Numbered from the stretch's first letter, positions 18,988 through 28,311 are shown. The stretch is 64,000 nt of DNA from an uncultured Bacteroidota bacterium (GCA_937871435.1 CALMQM010000012.1:49136-113135), one strand, 5' to 3'. The notes: generated from the letters alone by a model not told the origin. A program made the numbers and translations.

Positions 18988-19284
18988 CTATAAAAATGAA
19001 TCCTGATTTTCTCCAATCCCATTAAACACAATTGTAAGATCAGCCGATTGATCCTTTTTCTCTTTTGACATCCTTGAATTACGGACCATTATCAGTGCAT
19101 TGTAATAATCTTTTTTAACGAACTGATTTTGTTTCGATGTGAATTTAGTCGGTTCAGGAAATCTTCCGGAATCCGAGACCAAATCATCAACTTCAATTCC
19201 CAAGTAATCAGCAATTTGTTCAATTCTATAAAAGTAGTTTGACAGATTTTGTAAATCAGGGTAATGCTCTATAAGAAAATCCAT
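18988..19284 (-). CDS. Small hypothetical protein
   Basis: A 98-residue, soluble, mixed-charge protein with no signal peptide. It begins MDFLIEHYPDLQNLSNYFYR; the segment IADYLGIEVDDLVSD resembles a short helix-turn-helix-like fragment, but not enough to call a DNA-binding domain. I recognise no family. Balanced composition and an ATG start make it plausible, and no larger frame competes on either strand. It is divergent from no known partner and could be a decayed or lineage-specific gene. Confidence 0.45.
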   Translation of the reverse strand: MDFLIEHYPDLQNLSNYFYRIEQIADYLGIEVDDLVSDSGRFPEPTKFTSKQNQFVKKDYYNALIMVRNSRMSKEKKDQSADLTIVFNGIGENQDSFL

Positions 19285-19446
19285 AAAAAGGAGGGAAAAT
19301 GTTCAGGAATTATTGGAGAGGCAAGGAACTGAAAATTTAAATAGGAGTCAACCTGAATTCTGGAAATTTTAGGTGCAAAATTCTTAAATTGGGAATAGAT
19401 GGCTGAACATCTGATTCAATGGTATGAATCAGTTTACAATGAAAAA

Positions 19447-20106
19447 TCAAGGCTGATTGAAAATGTAAGACAATATGTTGGCTCCCATTTTAAGCGCCTT
19501 TTGATGTAATTCCGGAGAATCTTTGTGGACTTCATAGTCTTCCCATCCATCACCTAAATCGCATTCATAGGAATAAAAACAAACCAAACGTCCCTCGTAG
19601 ATTAATCCAAAACCTTGTGCCGGTTTTCCATCGTGTTCATGAATTTTCGGCAATCCATCAGGAAAATCAAATTTTTGATGATAAATGGGATGAGAAAATG
19701 GAAGTTCAACAAAATCAAGTTCGGGAAATACTTTTTTCATTTGTGGTCTGACAAATGGATCTATTCCATAGTTATCATCTATGTGGAGAAATCCTCCTGC
19801 GATCAAATATTTTCTGAGATTAGACGCTTCATCATTCGACAAAACCCAATTACCATGTCCGGTCATGTGAACAAACGGATAGTCGAACAATTCCGGACTG
19901 CCTACTTCTACAATTCCTTGTTCAGGCTGAATATTTGTGTTCAGGTTCTGATTGCAAAATTTTATAAGGTTGGGCAAAGATGTTTCAAGGTTGGCGTACC
20001 AGTCTCCACCACCATTGTATTTTAACAAACCAATTTTATACGAAGGATCTCCCGCAATGGACTTCAGGCTATAAACGAGACTAAAAAGAAGAAGAATTCT
20101 TTTCAT
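19447..20106 (-). CDS. Exported DUF4159 family protein
   Basis: 219 residues, with a signal peptide (MKRILLLFSLVYSLKSIAG) and a DUF4159 domain: LKYNGGGDWYANLETSLPNL, FVHMTGHGNW, LIAGGFLHIDDNYG and FVELPFSHPIYHQ. The fold is related to glutamine-amidotransferase/ThuA-like domains. The function is not established; proteins of this family often occur near MoxR-type gene sets, which are not seen here. It follows rsmE on the same strand with a 17-base gap, so the two are probably co-transcribed, although a functional link to rRNA methylation is not apparent. Confidence 0.82.
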   Translation of the reverse strand: MKRILLLFSLVYSLKSIAGDPSYKIGLLKYNGGGDWYANLETSLPNLIKFCNQNLNTNIQPEQGIVEVGSPELFDYPFVHMTGHGNWVLSNDEASNLRKYLIAGGFLHIDDNYGIDPFVRPQMKKVFPELDFVELPFSHPIYHQKFDFPDGLPKIHEHDGKPAQGFGLIYEGRLVCFYSYECDLGDGWEDYEVHKDSPELHQKALKMGANILSYIFNQP

Positions 20107-20123
20107 ATCAGATTAAGAAGGAA

Positions 20124-20840
20124 TTAGATTTTATTCCCTTGTATGGTGTTCACATTTGCAAATATTGCACAGGTCATCAATGCAGCTGTTTCAGTACGCA
20201 AACGGGAATGACCTAAAGATACAGGTATAAATCCATATTCCATTGCCTGATCAATTTCACTTTGATGAAAGTCCCCTTCAGGTCCTATGAGAACGACCGC
20301 ATTTTTACCTGGAATAATTTTCATGCCAATGTATTCCTGTGCTCCCATTGTACAAATGAATTTTTGTGCCTCATTATTCTTCTCGAGAAATTTACGGAAG
20401 TCTGTGATTTCATTCATCAAGGGTAGCTTTCCTGTACCACATTGCTTTAACGCAGCAATGAGAATTTTATTCATGCGTTCAGTCTTCAATTCACGTCGTT
20501 CGGAATGCCGGCAAATCAGAGGCGTAATTTCATCCATTCCGATTTCTGTCCCTTTCTCCAGAAACCATTCGAATCGTTCATTATTCTTTGTTGGCGCTAT
20601 CGCGACATGTAAATGGTAAGATCTGGAAATCCCGGTATTTTCTTCCCGGAGAATATGAATCGTGCATTGTTTCTGACTAATGGAATCGATAACAGCCGTA
20701 TAATATTTTCCGGAACCATCTGTGATTCGAATGTGATCACCTGCTACGTGTCTGAGTACCTTGTAGAGGTGTTTACTTTCTTCTTCAGGTAAACTAAAGG
20801 GTTCCTGTAAATGTATCTCTGAAATGAAAAACAATTCCAT
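20124..20840 (-). CDS. rsmE: 16S rRNA (uracil-1498-N3)-methyltransferase
   Basis: A SPOUT-class methyltransferase that adds a methyl group to U1498 near the decoding centre of the small ribosomal subunit. 238 residues. An N-terminal PUA-like RNA-binding domain (EESKHLYKVLRHVAGDHIRI) is followed by the SPOUT domain, with LIGPEGDFHQSE and LGHSRLRTETAALM forming the trefoil-knot SAM site. It heads a two-gene unit with the DUF4159 gene. The upstream gap carries the pckA terminator, so it must have its own promoter, which I could not pinpoint. Confidence 0.95.
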   Translation of the reverse strand: MELFFISEIHLQEPFSLPEEESKHLYKVLRHVAGDHIRITDGSGKYYTAVIDSISQKQCTIHILREENTGISRSYHLHVAIAPTKNNERFEWFLEKGTEIGMDEITPLICRHSERRELKTERMNKILIAALKQCGTGKLPLMNEITDFRKFLEKNNEAQKFICTMGAQEYIGMKIIPGKNAVVLIGPEGDFHQSEIDQAMEYGFIPVSLGHSRLRTETAALMTCAIFANVNTIQGNKI

Positions 20841-20886
20841 GTGAATGATCAGTAGAAACTTGTGTTGACAGGTTATAGGGCAAAAA

Positions 20887-20911
20887 AAACCTTCCTCTTT
20901 AAGGAAGGTTT
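20887..20911 (-). terminator. Terminator downstream of pckA
   Basis: The inverted repeat AAACCTTCCT/AGGAAGGTTT with loop CTTTA, and a run of T on the minus strand (A-run at 20882-20889), lies just beyond the pckA stop codon. Confidence 0.88.
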
Positions 20912-20927
20912 TTATATTCTTTTCGAA

Positions 20928-22544
20928 TTAAGCGTTCACAACCAGCTTTGGCGCTGCGTTCAGAATTTCATCATTCGCATACTCTGCATATTGAGCGAAA
21001 TTCTTCACGAACGAAGCTGCAAGTGTTTGCGCCTTCGCATCAAATTCGTTCTTGTCATTCCAGGTATTTCGTGGATTGAGAATTTCAGATGGAACACCCG
21101 GACAGGATTTCGGCATAGCCAATCCGAAGACAGGCATTGTGTTGTAATCAACTTTATCAAGTTCGCCATTCAGTGCTGCAGTGATCATGGCGCGTGTGAA
21201 TGAAAGTTTCATCCGTGAACCAACTCCATAAGAACCGCCTGACCAGCCTGTATTTACCAGCCAAACATTCACTTTATGTTTTTTCAGTTTTTCACCCAAC
21301 AATTCAGCATATTTTGTTGGATGCAAAGGAAGGAATGCTTTACCGAAACATGCTGAAAAAGTAGTTGTAGGTTCAGTGATTCCAACTTCCGTCCCTGCAA
21401 CCTTCGCAGTGTATCCTGAAATAAAATGATACATAGCTTGTCCCGCATCCAGCTTTGAAATTGGAGGCAATACACCGAATGCATCACAGGTGAGGAAGAA
21501 AATATTTTTTGGTATTCCTGCTACAGAAGGTTCAACCGCATTCTCAATGTGATCAATCGGATAAGCAACACGTGTATTCTCAGTTTTGCTGATATTGTCG
21601 TAATCAACCTTCGTTGTTCCTTCATAGAATTCAATGTTCTCAACAAGAGCACCGAAACGAATAGCACTGAAAATCTGAGGTTCTTTTTCTTTGGTGAGAT
21701 TTACACACTTCGCGTAACATCCACCTTCAAAATTAAACACTGTATCTTCCGCCCAACCATGTTCATCATCTCCGATAAGTCCACGATTCGGATCTGCAGA
21801 AAGAGTTGTTTTTCCTGTTCCGGACAGACCAAAGAAAATTGCAGTGTCTCCTGCCGGTCCGATATTAGCGGAGCAATGCATGGAGAGAACATTTTTTTCG
21901 TGCGGTAAAACAAAATTCAGAACTGAAAAAATTCCTTTTTTGATTTCTCCGGTATAACCGGTACCGCCAATGAGAATAATCTTCTTGGTGAAATTAACGA
22001 TGGCAAAATTGCTCTGACGAGTACCATCCAGTTTTGGATCGGCGTGAAATCCCGGAGCACAAAGAATGGTCCAGTCGGATTTTGTCATCTTTAAAATTTC
22101 TTCGTTAGAAGGACGAAGAAATAAATTGTTTGCAAAAAGATTCTGCCATGGTGATTCCGTGACAACACGAATATTTAATCTGTATTTTGGATCAGCACAC
22201 GCATAGGCATCGCGTACATACAAAGTTTTTCCCTGAAAATAAGAAGTAACTTTTTCATACAAGCGATCGAATTTTTCAGGATCGAATTTAATGTTGATGT
22301 CTCCCCACCAGACTGCTTTTTCAGTCTTCTCATCGCATACTATAAATTTATCTTTTGGAGAACGTCCTGTAAATTTACCTGTATCAACAGCGAGGGCGCC
22401 GGTATCGGTGAGCATTCCTTCGCCGCGAATAATTGTTTCTTCAACCAATTCTGCCGGGCTTAGATTCCAATACGCGTCAGAAAAATGCTTTAAGCCCAGA
22501 TCAGCGACGGTTGCATCCTTCGCTTTTAATCCGAATTCATTCAT
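20928..22544 (-). CDS. pckA: Phosphoenolpyruvate carboxykinase (ATP)
   Basis: Interconverts oxaloacetate and ATP with PEP, CO2 and ADP, the entry step of gluconeogenesis. From the ATG at 22544 it is 538 residues, typical for the ATP-dependent class. The kinase P-loop GLSGTGKTTLSADP, the following GLIGDDEHGW metal site, and the C-terminal WLVNTGWSGGSYGVGSRMKL are diagnostic. The GTP-type enzyme is unrelated at this level and excluded. An in-frame TTG six bases upstream is an unlikely start. It is a single-gene unit ending at its own hairpin terminator. Confidence 0.97.
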   Translation of the reverse strand: MNEFGLKAKDATVADLGLKHFSDAYWNLSPAELVEETIIRGEGMLTDTGALAVDTGKFTGRSPKDKFIVCDEKTEKAVWWGDINIKFDPEKFDRLYEKVTSYFQGKTLYVRDAYACADPKYRLNIRVVTESPWQNLFANNLFLRPSNEEILKMTKSDWTILCAPGFHADPKLDGTRQSNFAIVNFTKKIILIGGTGYTGEIKKGIFSVLNFVLPHEKNVLSMHCSANIGPAGDTAIFFGLSGTGKTTLSADPNRGLIGDDEHGWAEDTVFNFEGGCYAKCVNLTKEKEPQIFSAIRFGALVENIEFYEGTTKVDYDNISKTENTRVAYPIDHIENAVEPSVAGIPKNIFFLTCDAFGVLPPISKLDAGQAMYHFISGYTAKVAGTEVGITEPTTTFSACFGKAFLPLHPTKYAELLGEKLKKHKVNVWLVNTGWSGGSYGVGSRMKLSFTRAMITAALNGELDKVDYNTMPVFGLAMPKSCPGVPSEILNPRNTWNDKNEFDAKAQTLAASFVKNFAQYAEYANDEILNAAPKLVVNA

Positions 22545-22611
22545 GATCAAGTGGTTTGTAGGTTGGGAATTTATGGCGCAAAGTAAGCGAAAATTTATCT
22601 ATTTCCCGAAT

Positions 22612-23094
22612 TCAACGCTTGCGTTTATGCTGACAGGGTTTATTCTCGTAGATATTCACCCACTTAGCCGTTTTCAGTAATTCTCTCGTTCTGGCGACAA
22701 ATTCAGCCTGTTGGGAGCTGCTTAATTCATTCAAACGCAGACAGAAATCGGTCTCACCTTCCCGTCCCCAATTGGTTCTTTCATAATCAAAATTTTTCCC
22801 GATTTCCTTGCTGTACTCACCGATGCTTTCTTCAAACTTTAGAAGGTTAGGACCGTCAGTTCCCATTCCGATTGAGAAAAAGACAACAATCAGCCGGTAA
22901 TTATCCGCCTTCAGGCTATCAGGTAAAACTGCAGCACTATCCACGACTCCTTGCGGGGCAGACTGTGCCTTTGCTTCATTTTCTGATGGAGAGGTTGACT
23001 CAGCGGTTTTCGTTGCATCCTTGTGATTTTTACATGAGGCAATGGATACAAGAAAGATGAACAGAAAAGATATGAGATGGTTTTTAAGTTGCAT
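22612..23094 (-). CDS. Hypothetical lipoprotein
   Basis: 160 residues from the ATG at 23094. The signal peptide ends in the lipobox SIASC, predicting lipidation and probable outer-membrane location. A Ser/Ala/Glu-rich linker leads to a globular domain (about 75-150) containing DNYRLIVVFFSIGMGTDGPN and NWGREGETDFCLRLNEL. I do not recognise the domain. It lies upstream of pckA on the same strand with a short gap, but there is no metabolic reason to link them. Confidence 0.65.
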   Translation of the reverse strand: MQLKNHLISFLFIFLVSIASCKNHKDATKTAESTSPSENEAKAQSAPQGVVDSAAVLPDSLKADNYRLIVVFFSIGMGTDGPNLLKFEESIGEYSKEIGKNFDYERTNWGREGETDFCLRLNELSSSQQAEFVARTRELLKTAKWVNIYENKPCQHKRKR

Positions 23095-23314
23095 AGGTTT
23101 CAGCTGAATGTTGAGTGAAATGTACAATTAATCTGACTAAATACTCCGGGAATTATTTCCGTTTTTACACAGGTGCTGTTGATTTAGAAATTCTCCTTTT
23201 TGCTTTTTGTTTTTGAATTATTGCATTTGTTGTTTTTTCTAAAATTCATTGATAAACTTTAATAAACATGATATTTTTTCATTGCAAACCTGACACATGA
23301 TAAATATCATATAA

Positions 23315-23710
23315 TTAAAGTCTGGATTTCAATGCTGCGGCCAGCATAAAAATCCAACCCATGATGAATGACAGACCGCCAAGGGGCGTAATCGGGCCAA
23401 GCACAGATTTCCAGCTATCAATGCCTAATAATTCACGCATAGATAAGAGATACAATGAGCCTGAAAAAAACAATACGCCAAACAGAAAACAGATTCCTGA
23501 ATAGGTCAGATAGGTTGATTGTATTTTAGGAGATACAAGTACCAGAAGAATTAAGGCAAAGGCATGATAGAACTGGTATCTGACTCCTGTTTCAAAAATC
23601 TGAAGTGCATCCGGGGAAAGTCGCGCTTTCAATGCATGTGCACCAAAAGCACCAAGAATTACAGCCAGAGCACCGAGTAATGTTCCGGAGATGAAAAATA
23701 TTTTTTGCAT
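23315..23710 (-). CDS. DUF423 family membrane protein
   Basis: 131 residues with four hydrophobic segments. The signature GALAVILGAFGAHALKARL, followed by FETGVRYQFYHAFALILL, marks the DUF423 (YgdD) family of small inner-membrane proteins. The function is unknown in all organisms I know of. A terminator (23721-23750) separates it from the DUF4476 gene upstream, so it probably has its own weak promoter or depends on readthrough. The family call is confident. Confidence 0.9.
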   Translation of the reverse strand: MQKIFFISGTLLGALAVILGAFGAHALKARLSPDALQIFETGVRYQFYHAFALILLVLVSPKIQSTYLTYSGICFLFGVLFFSGSLYLLSMRELLGIDSWKSVLGPITPLGGLSFIMGWIFMLAAALKSRL

Positions 23711-23720
23711 GAGTGTGTGT

Positions 23721-23750
23721 AAAAAAAGAGCCCTCCGATGAGAGCTCTTT
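23721..23750 (-). terminator. Terminator downstream of the DUF4476 gene
   Basis: On the minus strand AAAGAGC, a short loop, then GCTCTTTTTTT: a stem followed by seven T. It starts 15 bases after the DUF4476 stop codon. Confidence 0.75.
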
Positions 23751-23764
23751 GTGAATGAATAAAA

Positions 23765-24760
23765 TTATTTACTGATGTATTTATTGAGATCGTCAACCGA
23801 GCTTTCAAACTCAAATGCGTCATTTACTTTATAGTAATTTCCAATATCGTAGGTATGAGCATAGGCATATTTAGCATACTCAAGCTTTGTGTTTTCAAAA
23901 TCAAAAAGACCTAAAACTTCTCTCACCTGAGATGCGGTAAGACAATTGTTTTGCAATACTTGTTTTGCAATAGTAAGTTTTGTGTTTTCGAAATCTTTGG
24001 AACGAATGGTTTCTTTCATGCTGCTGAAATCACCTGAAGACATTGGCATTGGACAGCCAACAGGACCATTGTAACCATTCACATACACCACAGTTGCAGG
24101 TTCTGCAACGACGACTGTATTTCCGGGTGGAACATTGCTGCTCGTACTGGTAGTTGTGACAGAATGAGTAGTGGTAGTAGTGGTGGTGGTGCTGGATTCA
24201 GATTCAACGCCATTCATTCCCATTCCGGAAGCATTGATGCTGATATTTCCACCCTGATCTCCGACGTTGATTCCCATGTTCAGGTTCACATTGTCACCAT
24301 TCGATCCATTTCCTGTTGTGGTAGTTGTTTGTGAATGTTGAACAGTAGTCGTAGTGACTGCTGAAGGTGGCGGAGTTGTTGAATATACCACTACGGTTTG
24401 TGAAGGTGCACTTGCCGGAGCCTGAGCCAAAGGAACTGCACTAACATAACGGGTGACATATTCTCCTTTTTTATTTTGCTTGATCGTGTAAGTCGCTTCA
24501 TAACCCATCTCATTGAAATATAAATTCCAGTCAAGGTAACCAAGTTTTGTATCCGCAAACATAATACGGCACTTGTAGTTTGGGGCATTCAATCCGGAGA
24601 TTTTTACATTCGTTTCAGGAGTGGCATTTTGCAGAACGCCATTCAAAATCACCTGAAATTTTTCTCCATTCTCTGTAAATAAAATGGCATTGTTAGTCTG
24701 AGCAATAACACTGATGGTGAGGAGAACCATCAATCCTGATAAAGACAAGATTCGTTTCAT
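23765..24760 (-). CDS. Exported DUF4476 protein with Thr/Ser low-complexity linker
   Basis: 331 residues from the ATG at 24760; the longer frame to 24844 would bury the signal peptide (KRILSLSGLMVLLTISVIAQ). A beta-rich N-terminal domain (about 25-125) is followed by a long low-complexity stretch of Thr, Ser, Gly and Asn (about 145-245). The C-terminal DUF4476 domain (about 255-331) has a repeated helical motif around DFENTKL that occurs twice. DUF4476 is mostly found in Bacteroidota and has no known activity. The linker suggests a surface or periplasmic stalk. Transcription likely starts near 24826. Confidence 0.8.
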   Translation of the reverse strand: MKRILSLSGLMVLLTISVIAQTNNAILFTENGEKFQVILNGVLQNATPETNVKISGLNAPNYKCRIMFADTKLGYLDWNLYFNEMGYEATYTIKQNKKGEYVTRYVSAVPLAQAPASAPSQTVVVYSTTPPPSAVTTTTVQHSQTTTTTGNGSNGDNVNLNMGINVGDQGGNISINASGMGMNGVESESSTTTTTTTTHSVTTTSTSSNVPPGNTVVVAEPATVVYVNGYNGPVGCPMPMSSGDFSSMKETIRSKDFENTKLTIAKQVLQNNCLTASQVREVLGLFDFENTKLEYAKYAYAHTYDIGNYYKVNDAFEFESSVDDLNKYISK

Positions 24761-24832
24761 AGGGTATGGATTGTTGAATAAATAAAGGATAGGTTTGATT
24801 TCGCGAACTCTAACATCGTGCCAGAATTCCTG

Positions 24833-24840
24833 CAAATATA
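24833..24840 (-). promoter_or_regulatory. -7 element of the DUF4476 gene
   Basis: Minus strand TATATTTG, a perfect TAnnTTTG match, 73 bases before the preferred ATG. No -33 TTG is seen. Confidence 0.45.
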
Positions 24841-24983
24841 CCATTTTGAGAATTTTTGTTTTGACGGAATCCCAGAGAATACCAAGACATCCCTGTTAAT
24901 TAGATGGTGCTTAGAGAGAAAGCTGTTTATGAAAATCAGGGAAATTTGAATGGGAAATGTACCTTCGCACCAAATATTGATGT

Positions 24984-26324
24984 ATGCGCAATGTTTTTCT
25001 GATCGGAGCGGGACGTTCCTCGTCGTATTTAATCAACTATCTGCTGGAACATGCTAAAGAGGGTGACTGGACACTCACTGTTGCTGATGTTTCAATTCAG
25101 AACGCAAAGGAAAAGATAAAGGGTCACCCGGCCGGAAGGGCCATAGAATTTGACATGCACAACGATGCACTTTTATCAGGCGAAGTATCCAGAGCTGATC
25201 TTGTTATTTCTATGTTGCCTGCTCATATGCATCTGCCTGTTGCGTTGGAATGTGTGAAACAGAAAAAAAATCTTGTGACAGCATCCTATGTAACAAAAGA
25301 GATGCATGATCTGGATTCAGAAGCAAGGCAGAACGACATAATCATTTTGAATGAATGCGGATTGGATCCCGGGATTGATCACATGAGTGCAATGAAGGTT
25401 ATTCATGAATTGCAGGAAAAAGGAGCCCGATTAAATTTTTTTAAATCCTTCACCGGTGGACTCGTAGCCCCTGAATCCAATGATAATCCATGGGGATATA
25501 AATTTTCCTGGAATCCAAGAAATGTAATTCTTGCAGGTCAGGGTACAGCCAAATACATCGAAGACGGACAGTACAAGTATATTCCTTACAGCAGACTTTT
25601 CTCCAATGCAGAATCATTTTTAGTGGAAGGACATGGTTCCTTCGATGGTTATGCTAACAGAGATTCTCTTGCATACAGAAAAATTTACGGACTCAATTCT
25701 ATTCCGACATTGCTACGTGGAACTTTACGTCAGCAAGGTTTTTGTAAAAAATGGAATGTCTTTGTTCAGCTCGGGTTGACGGATGATGGATACCAGATCG
25801 AAGATTCAGAGCATCTCACATACAAGTCTTTTGTAGAAGCATTTCTTCCAAAATCTGTGAAAGGGAAAACTGTGAGGGAGCGTGTGGCCGCTTTCATGCA
25901 AATGAATGTGACTGATCCCATTTTGGATGATATTGAATGGACAGGAATTTTTAGCGATAGCCCAATCCGTATGAAGAATGCGAGTCCGGCTCAGATTCTG
26001 CAGCAGTTGTTGGAAGAAAAATGGAAGTTGAAAGAATCGGATAAAGATCTCATCGTTATGCAACATCTGTTCGGATATACACTTAATTCAAAAAATTATG
26101 TGCACACTTCCTCCCTTGTAGTGAAGGGGGAAAATTCAGTCTATACAGGAATGGCAAAAACAGTTGGTTTACCTGTGGCTATTGCAGCCCGATGTATTCT
26201 GAAAGGAGAGATCAAATTAAATGGTATCCAGGTACCGGTTCTTCAGGAAATCTATCAGCCTGTATTACGTGAATTGTCGAAATACGGCATTGTTTTCAAG
26301 GAGCAGACGAAGGAGCTGATTTGA
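24984..26324 (+). CDS. Saccharopine dehydrogenase family protein
   Basis: 446 residues with an N-terminal Rossmann domain (MRNVFLIGAGRSSSYLINYL) and the family core: DLVISMLPAHMHLPVALEC, NECGLDPGIDHMSAM, and FKSFTGGLVAPESNDNPWGYKFSWNPRNVI. These match the saccharopine dehydrogenase (glutamate-forming, LYS9-like) group, which splits saccharopine during lysine breakdown. The partner lysine-ketoglutarate reductase is not in the window. Its stop codon lies inside the end of the convergent trmN6 gene, a 29-base overlap. The broad family is certain; the precise reaction (lysine catabolism versus another reductive step) is inferred. Confidence 0.88.
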   Translation: MRNVFLIGAGRSSSYLINYLLEHAKEGDWTLTVADVSIQNAKEKIKGHPAGRAIEFDMHNDALLSGEVSRADLVISMLPAHMHLPVALECVKQKKNLVTASYVTKEMHDLDSEARQNDIIILNECGLDPGIDHMSAMKVIHELQEKGARLNFFKSFTGGLVAPESNDNPWGYKFSWNPRNVILAGQGTAKYIEDGQYKYIPYSRLFSNAESFLVEGHGSFDGYANRDSLAYRKIYGLNSIPTLLRGTLRQQGFCKKWNVFVQLGLTDDGYQIEDSEHLTYKSFVEAFLPKSVKGKTVRERVAAFMQMNVTDPILDDIEWTGIFSDSPIRMKNASPAQILQQLLEEKWKLKESDKDLIVMQHLFGYTLNSKNYVHTSSLVVKGENSVYTGMAKTVGLPVAIAARCILKGEIKLNGIQVPVLQEIYQPVLRELSKYGIVFKEQTKELI

Positions 26325-27030
26325 GGTTCATGTAATATTCACTCGTGAGATGAACGTAATCATCAGTAAAAGAATTATCTTCTTCCTGAATAATCAGTTC
26401 TTCTTCCGTCAGCAAACCGAAACGAAAACCAAACTCAAGCATGAGTCTTTTTTCCGGTTTTGATGCTTTCGTTTTCACGCGCACGATGTGATGACAAAAC
26501 AAACCTTGCATGTGTGCCTGATCCATGAATTCCATTCCTTCTTTGTAAGGTAAAATAACACAGAATCGTCCGTTGATGCTGAGCAATTCTTTTACTCCGT
26601 TGATCAGTTCAGAAAAGGACAACAGATCATTGTGCCTTGCGTTGATGCGTGATTCATGAGAAGGTTTGGATGCATGCTGGAAATAGGGTGGATTGGAAAC
26701 AATGAGATCATATTTCCCTCTTTTTTCTGATACATAATCCTGAAAACTCTGGTGGTAAATGTGCAATCGGTTAAACCAGGGAGAAATTCTGAAATTTTCT
26801 TTGGCTTGTAAAAAGGCGCCTTCATCCACATCCATTGCATCAATAACAGCATCGGATTTCTGTGCAAGCATGAGAGCAATCAGACCAGTCCCGGTGCCGA
26901 TATCAAGGATCCGGATTGCATCAAGAGTTTGCACCCATGAACCCAGCAGTACAGCATCTGTGCCTACCTTCATGGCGCATTTTTCCTGATGAACAGTGAA
27001 CTGACGGAAACGAAAAGTGGTATCGCTCAT
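26296..27030 (-). CDS. trmN6: tRNA1(Val) (adenine-37-N6)-methyltransferase
   Basis: 244 residues. It methylates the amino group of A37 in tRNA-Val(UAC). Class I SAM fold: ILDIGTGTGLIALMLAQ (motif I) and the NPPYF catalytic motif of amino-methyltransferases, with FRFRQFTVHQEKCAMKVGTD at the N-terminus as in the YfiC/TrmN6 group. The start is an ATG. Its 3' end overlaps the convergent saccharopine dehydrogenase gene by 29 bases, so the two transcripts are antisense at their ends. An alternative target is possible, because related enzymes methylate other RNAs. Confidence 0.88.
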   Translation of the reverse strand: MSDTTFRFRQFTVHQEKCAMKVGTDAVLLGSWVQTLDAIRILDIGTGTGLIALMLAQKSDAVIDAMDVDEGAFLQAKENFRISPWFNRLHIYHQSFQDYVSEKRGKYDLIVSNPPYFQHASKPSHESRINARHNDLLSFSELINGVKELLSINGRFCVILPYKEGMEFMDQAHMQGLFCHHIVRVKTKASKPEKRLMLEFGFRFGLLTEEELIIQEEDNSFTDDYVHLTSEYYMNLKSAPSSAP

Positions 27031-27107
27031 ACATTTCTTACCTCCAAGATAAGAATTTATTCAGTTCAGTAAATGCAAGAGCGAAGTGATTTAACAGTTC
27101 CGGGTAA

Positions 27108-27629
27108 TTACATTTCCAGATAGACCTGGATTAAACCTTCCGGTAAATTGAGCAAAAGTTCTTTTTTCTCTTCGTTTATTTCAACGAGTACCTGCTCATT
27201 AAGAGGGAATAACAATTCTTTTCCGTTTACATGACAATGTGCGATCCATTGCATTGGTAATTCTTCAACTTCTTCAATCATACCGAGCAATCCGAAACTC
27301 TGATCGGTTGCAATAAAACCAACCAAATCCGGCCAGTCGAGTTCCACATCTTCCCGGATATGCAGCTTTTCGGCAAAAACTGTTTGTCTGACTATTTTTT
27401 TAGCTTCTGTATCCGAATCAATCAGTTCTAACTTCAGGAGTATATCATCTCCTTTTTCCGTGAATTCCTGTACCGGAAATGGAACCGGCAATCCATCCAT
27501 TTCAATGAAAAGAAAAGCTGCTTTTTGTATGGCCGATGGTGCACAATGTTCCAATGCCAGAATTACCTGGCCTTTGTAGCCGTGCACTTTGCTTATAAAT
27601 CCTACCGGTGTGAGTTTCGGTATCTTCAT
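27108..27629 (-). CDS. rimM: Ribosome maturation factor RimM
   Basis: 173 residues. It binds S19 and the 30S head during 16S rRNA processing. The N-terminal RimM barrel (GFISKVHGYKGQVILALE) and the C-terminal PRC-barrel (DLVGFIATDQSFGLLGMIEE; LFPLNEQVLVEINEEKKEL) are both recognisable. It follows rpsP, the usual neighbour, on the same strand, but an intrinsic terminator sits between them. Either rimM is expressed by partial readthrough or it has a promoter hidden in the short gap; none is visible. Confidence 0.95.
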   Translation of the reverse strand: MKIPKLTPVGFISKVHGYKGQVILALEHCAPSAIQKAAFLFIEMDGLPVPFPVQEFTEKGDDILLKLELIDSDTEAKKIVRQTVFAEKLHIREDVELDWPDLVGFIATDQSFGLLGMIEEVEELPMQWIAHCHVNGKELLFPLNEQVLVEINEEKKELLLNLPEGLIQVYLEM

Positions 27630-27651
27630 TGAGTCAAATCGGTTAAAAAAG

Positions 27652-27685
27652 AAAAATCCGCCCGGGAATAGCCGGACGGATTTTT
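27652..27685 (-). terminator. Hairpin with T-run between rpsP and rimM
   Basis: AAAAATCCG and CGGATTTTT pair as the outer arms, with an inner CCGG/CCGG pair across a C/A mismatch and loop GAATAG. On the minus strand the T-run follows the stem, giving a standard intrinsic terminator 14 bases after the rpsP stop. Confidence 0.8.
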
Positions 27686-27698
27686 AAAGACATTCTGA

Positions 27699-28226
27699 TT
27701 ATGCTTCTGAAGAAGCTTCTCCTGCCGGTGCTTCACCTTCAGGTTCATCTGAAGCTTCAGCAGGTGGAGGTGTATTTTTCACACGGATGGATTCGAGTTT
27801 CGCCTCTTTCTTTTTCGCTTCATCGGAAAGACGTGCTTCACGTTCTTTCACAGATTCATTCTTCACACGAGATCGTTTCTCTTCAATCTTGTTATTTTTT
27901 GATTCCAGCCATGCAGTATATTTGGCATCGGCTGCTTCCTGAGTGATTGCACCTTTTGCTACCCCTCTGTCGAGGTGGCTGCGGAACAATACTCCTTTGT
28001 AAGATAAAATCGCACGACATGTATCGGTAGGTTGAGCACCGTTTTTAAGCCATGTGAGGGCTTTGTCATTGTCGATTTGAATGGTTGCAGGATTCGTGTT
28101 GGGATTGTAATTACCGATTACTTCGATAAATTTACCATCTCTGGGAGCACGACTATCTGCTACCACGATGTGGTAATAAGCCTGGTGCTTCTTACCGTGA
28201 CGTGATAATCTGATTTTTACTGGCAT
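27699..28226 (-). CDS. rpsP: 30S ribosomal protein S16 with long charged C-terminal extension
   Basis: Component of the small subunit needed for its assembly. From the ATG at 28226 the protein is 175 residues, twice the usual 80-90. The S16 core ([41 protein letters not shown]) covers about 1-85. The rest is a Lys/Glu/Ala-rich tail ending in acidic [20 protein letters not shown], likely a helix plus a disordered end. Long S16 tails are common in Bacteroidota. The consensus promoter at 28312-28342 supports this start; an open frame to 28271 has no better start. Confidence 0.96.
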   Translation of the reverse strand: MPVKIRLSRHGKKHQAYYHIVVADSRAPRDGKFIEVIGNYNPNTNPATIQIDNDKALTWLKNGAQPTDTCRAILSYKGVLFRSHLDRGVAKGAITQEAADAKYTAWLESKNNKIEEKRSRVKNESVKEREARLSDEAKKKEAKLESIRVKNTPPPAEASDEPEGEAPAGEASSEA

Positions 28227-28311
28227 CTTTTGAGCAATTTGATGGTTTGTGAATTCCTTACTGTCGACCAAGACAGATGAACGATCTCCTTACGTTCTTT
28301 TAAAAGGAGCG

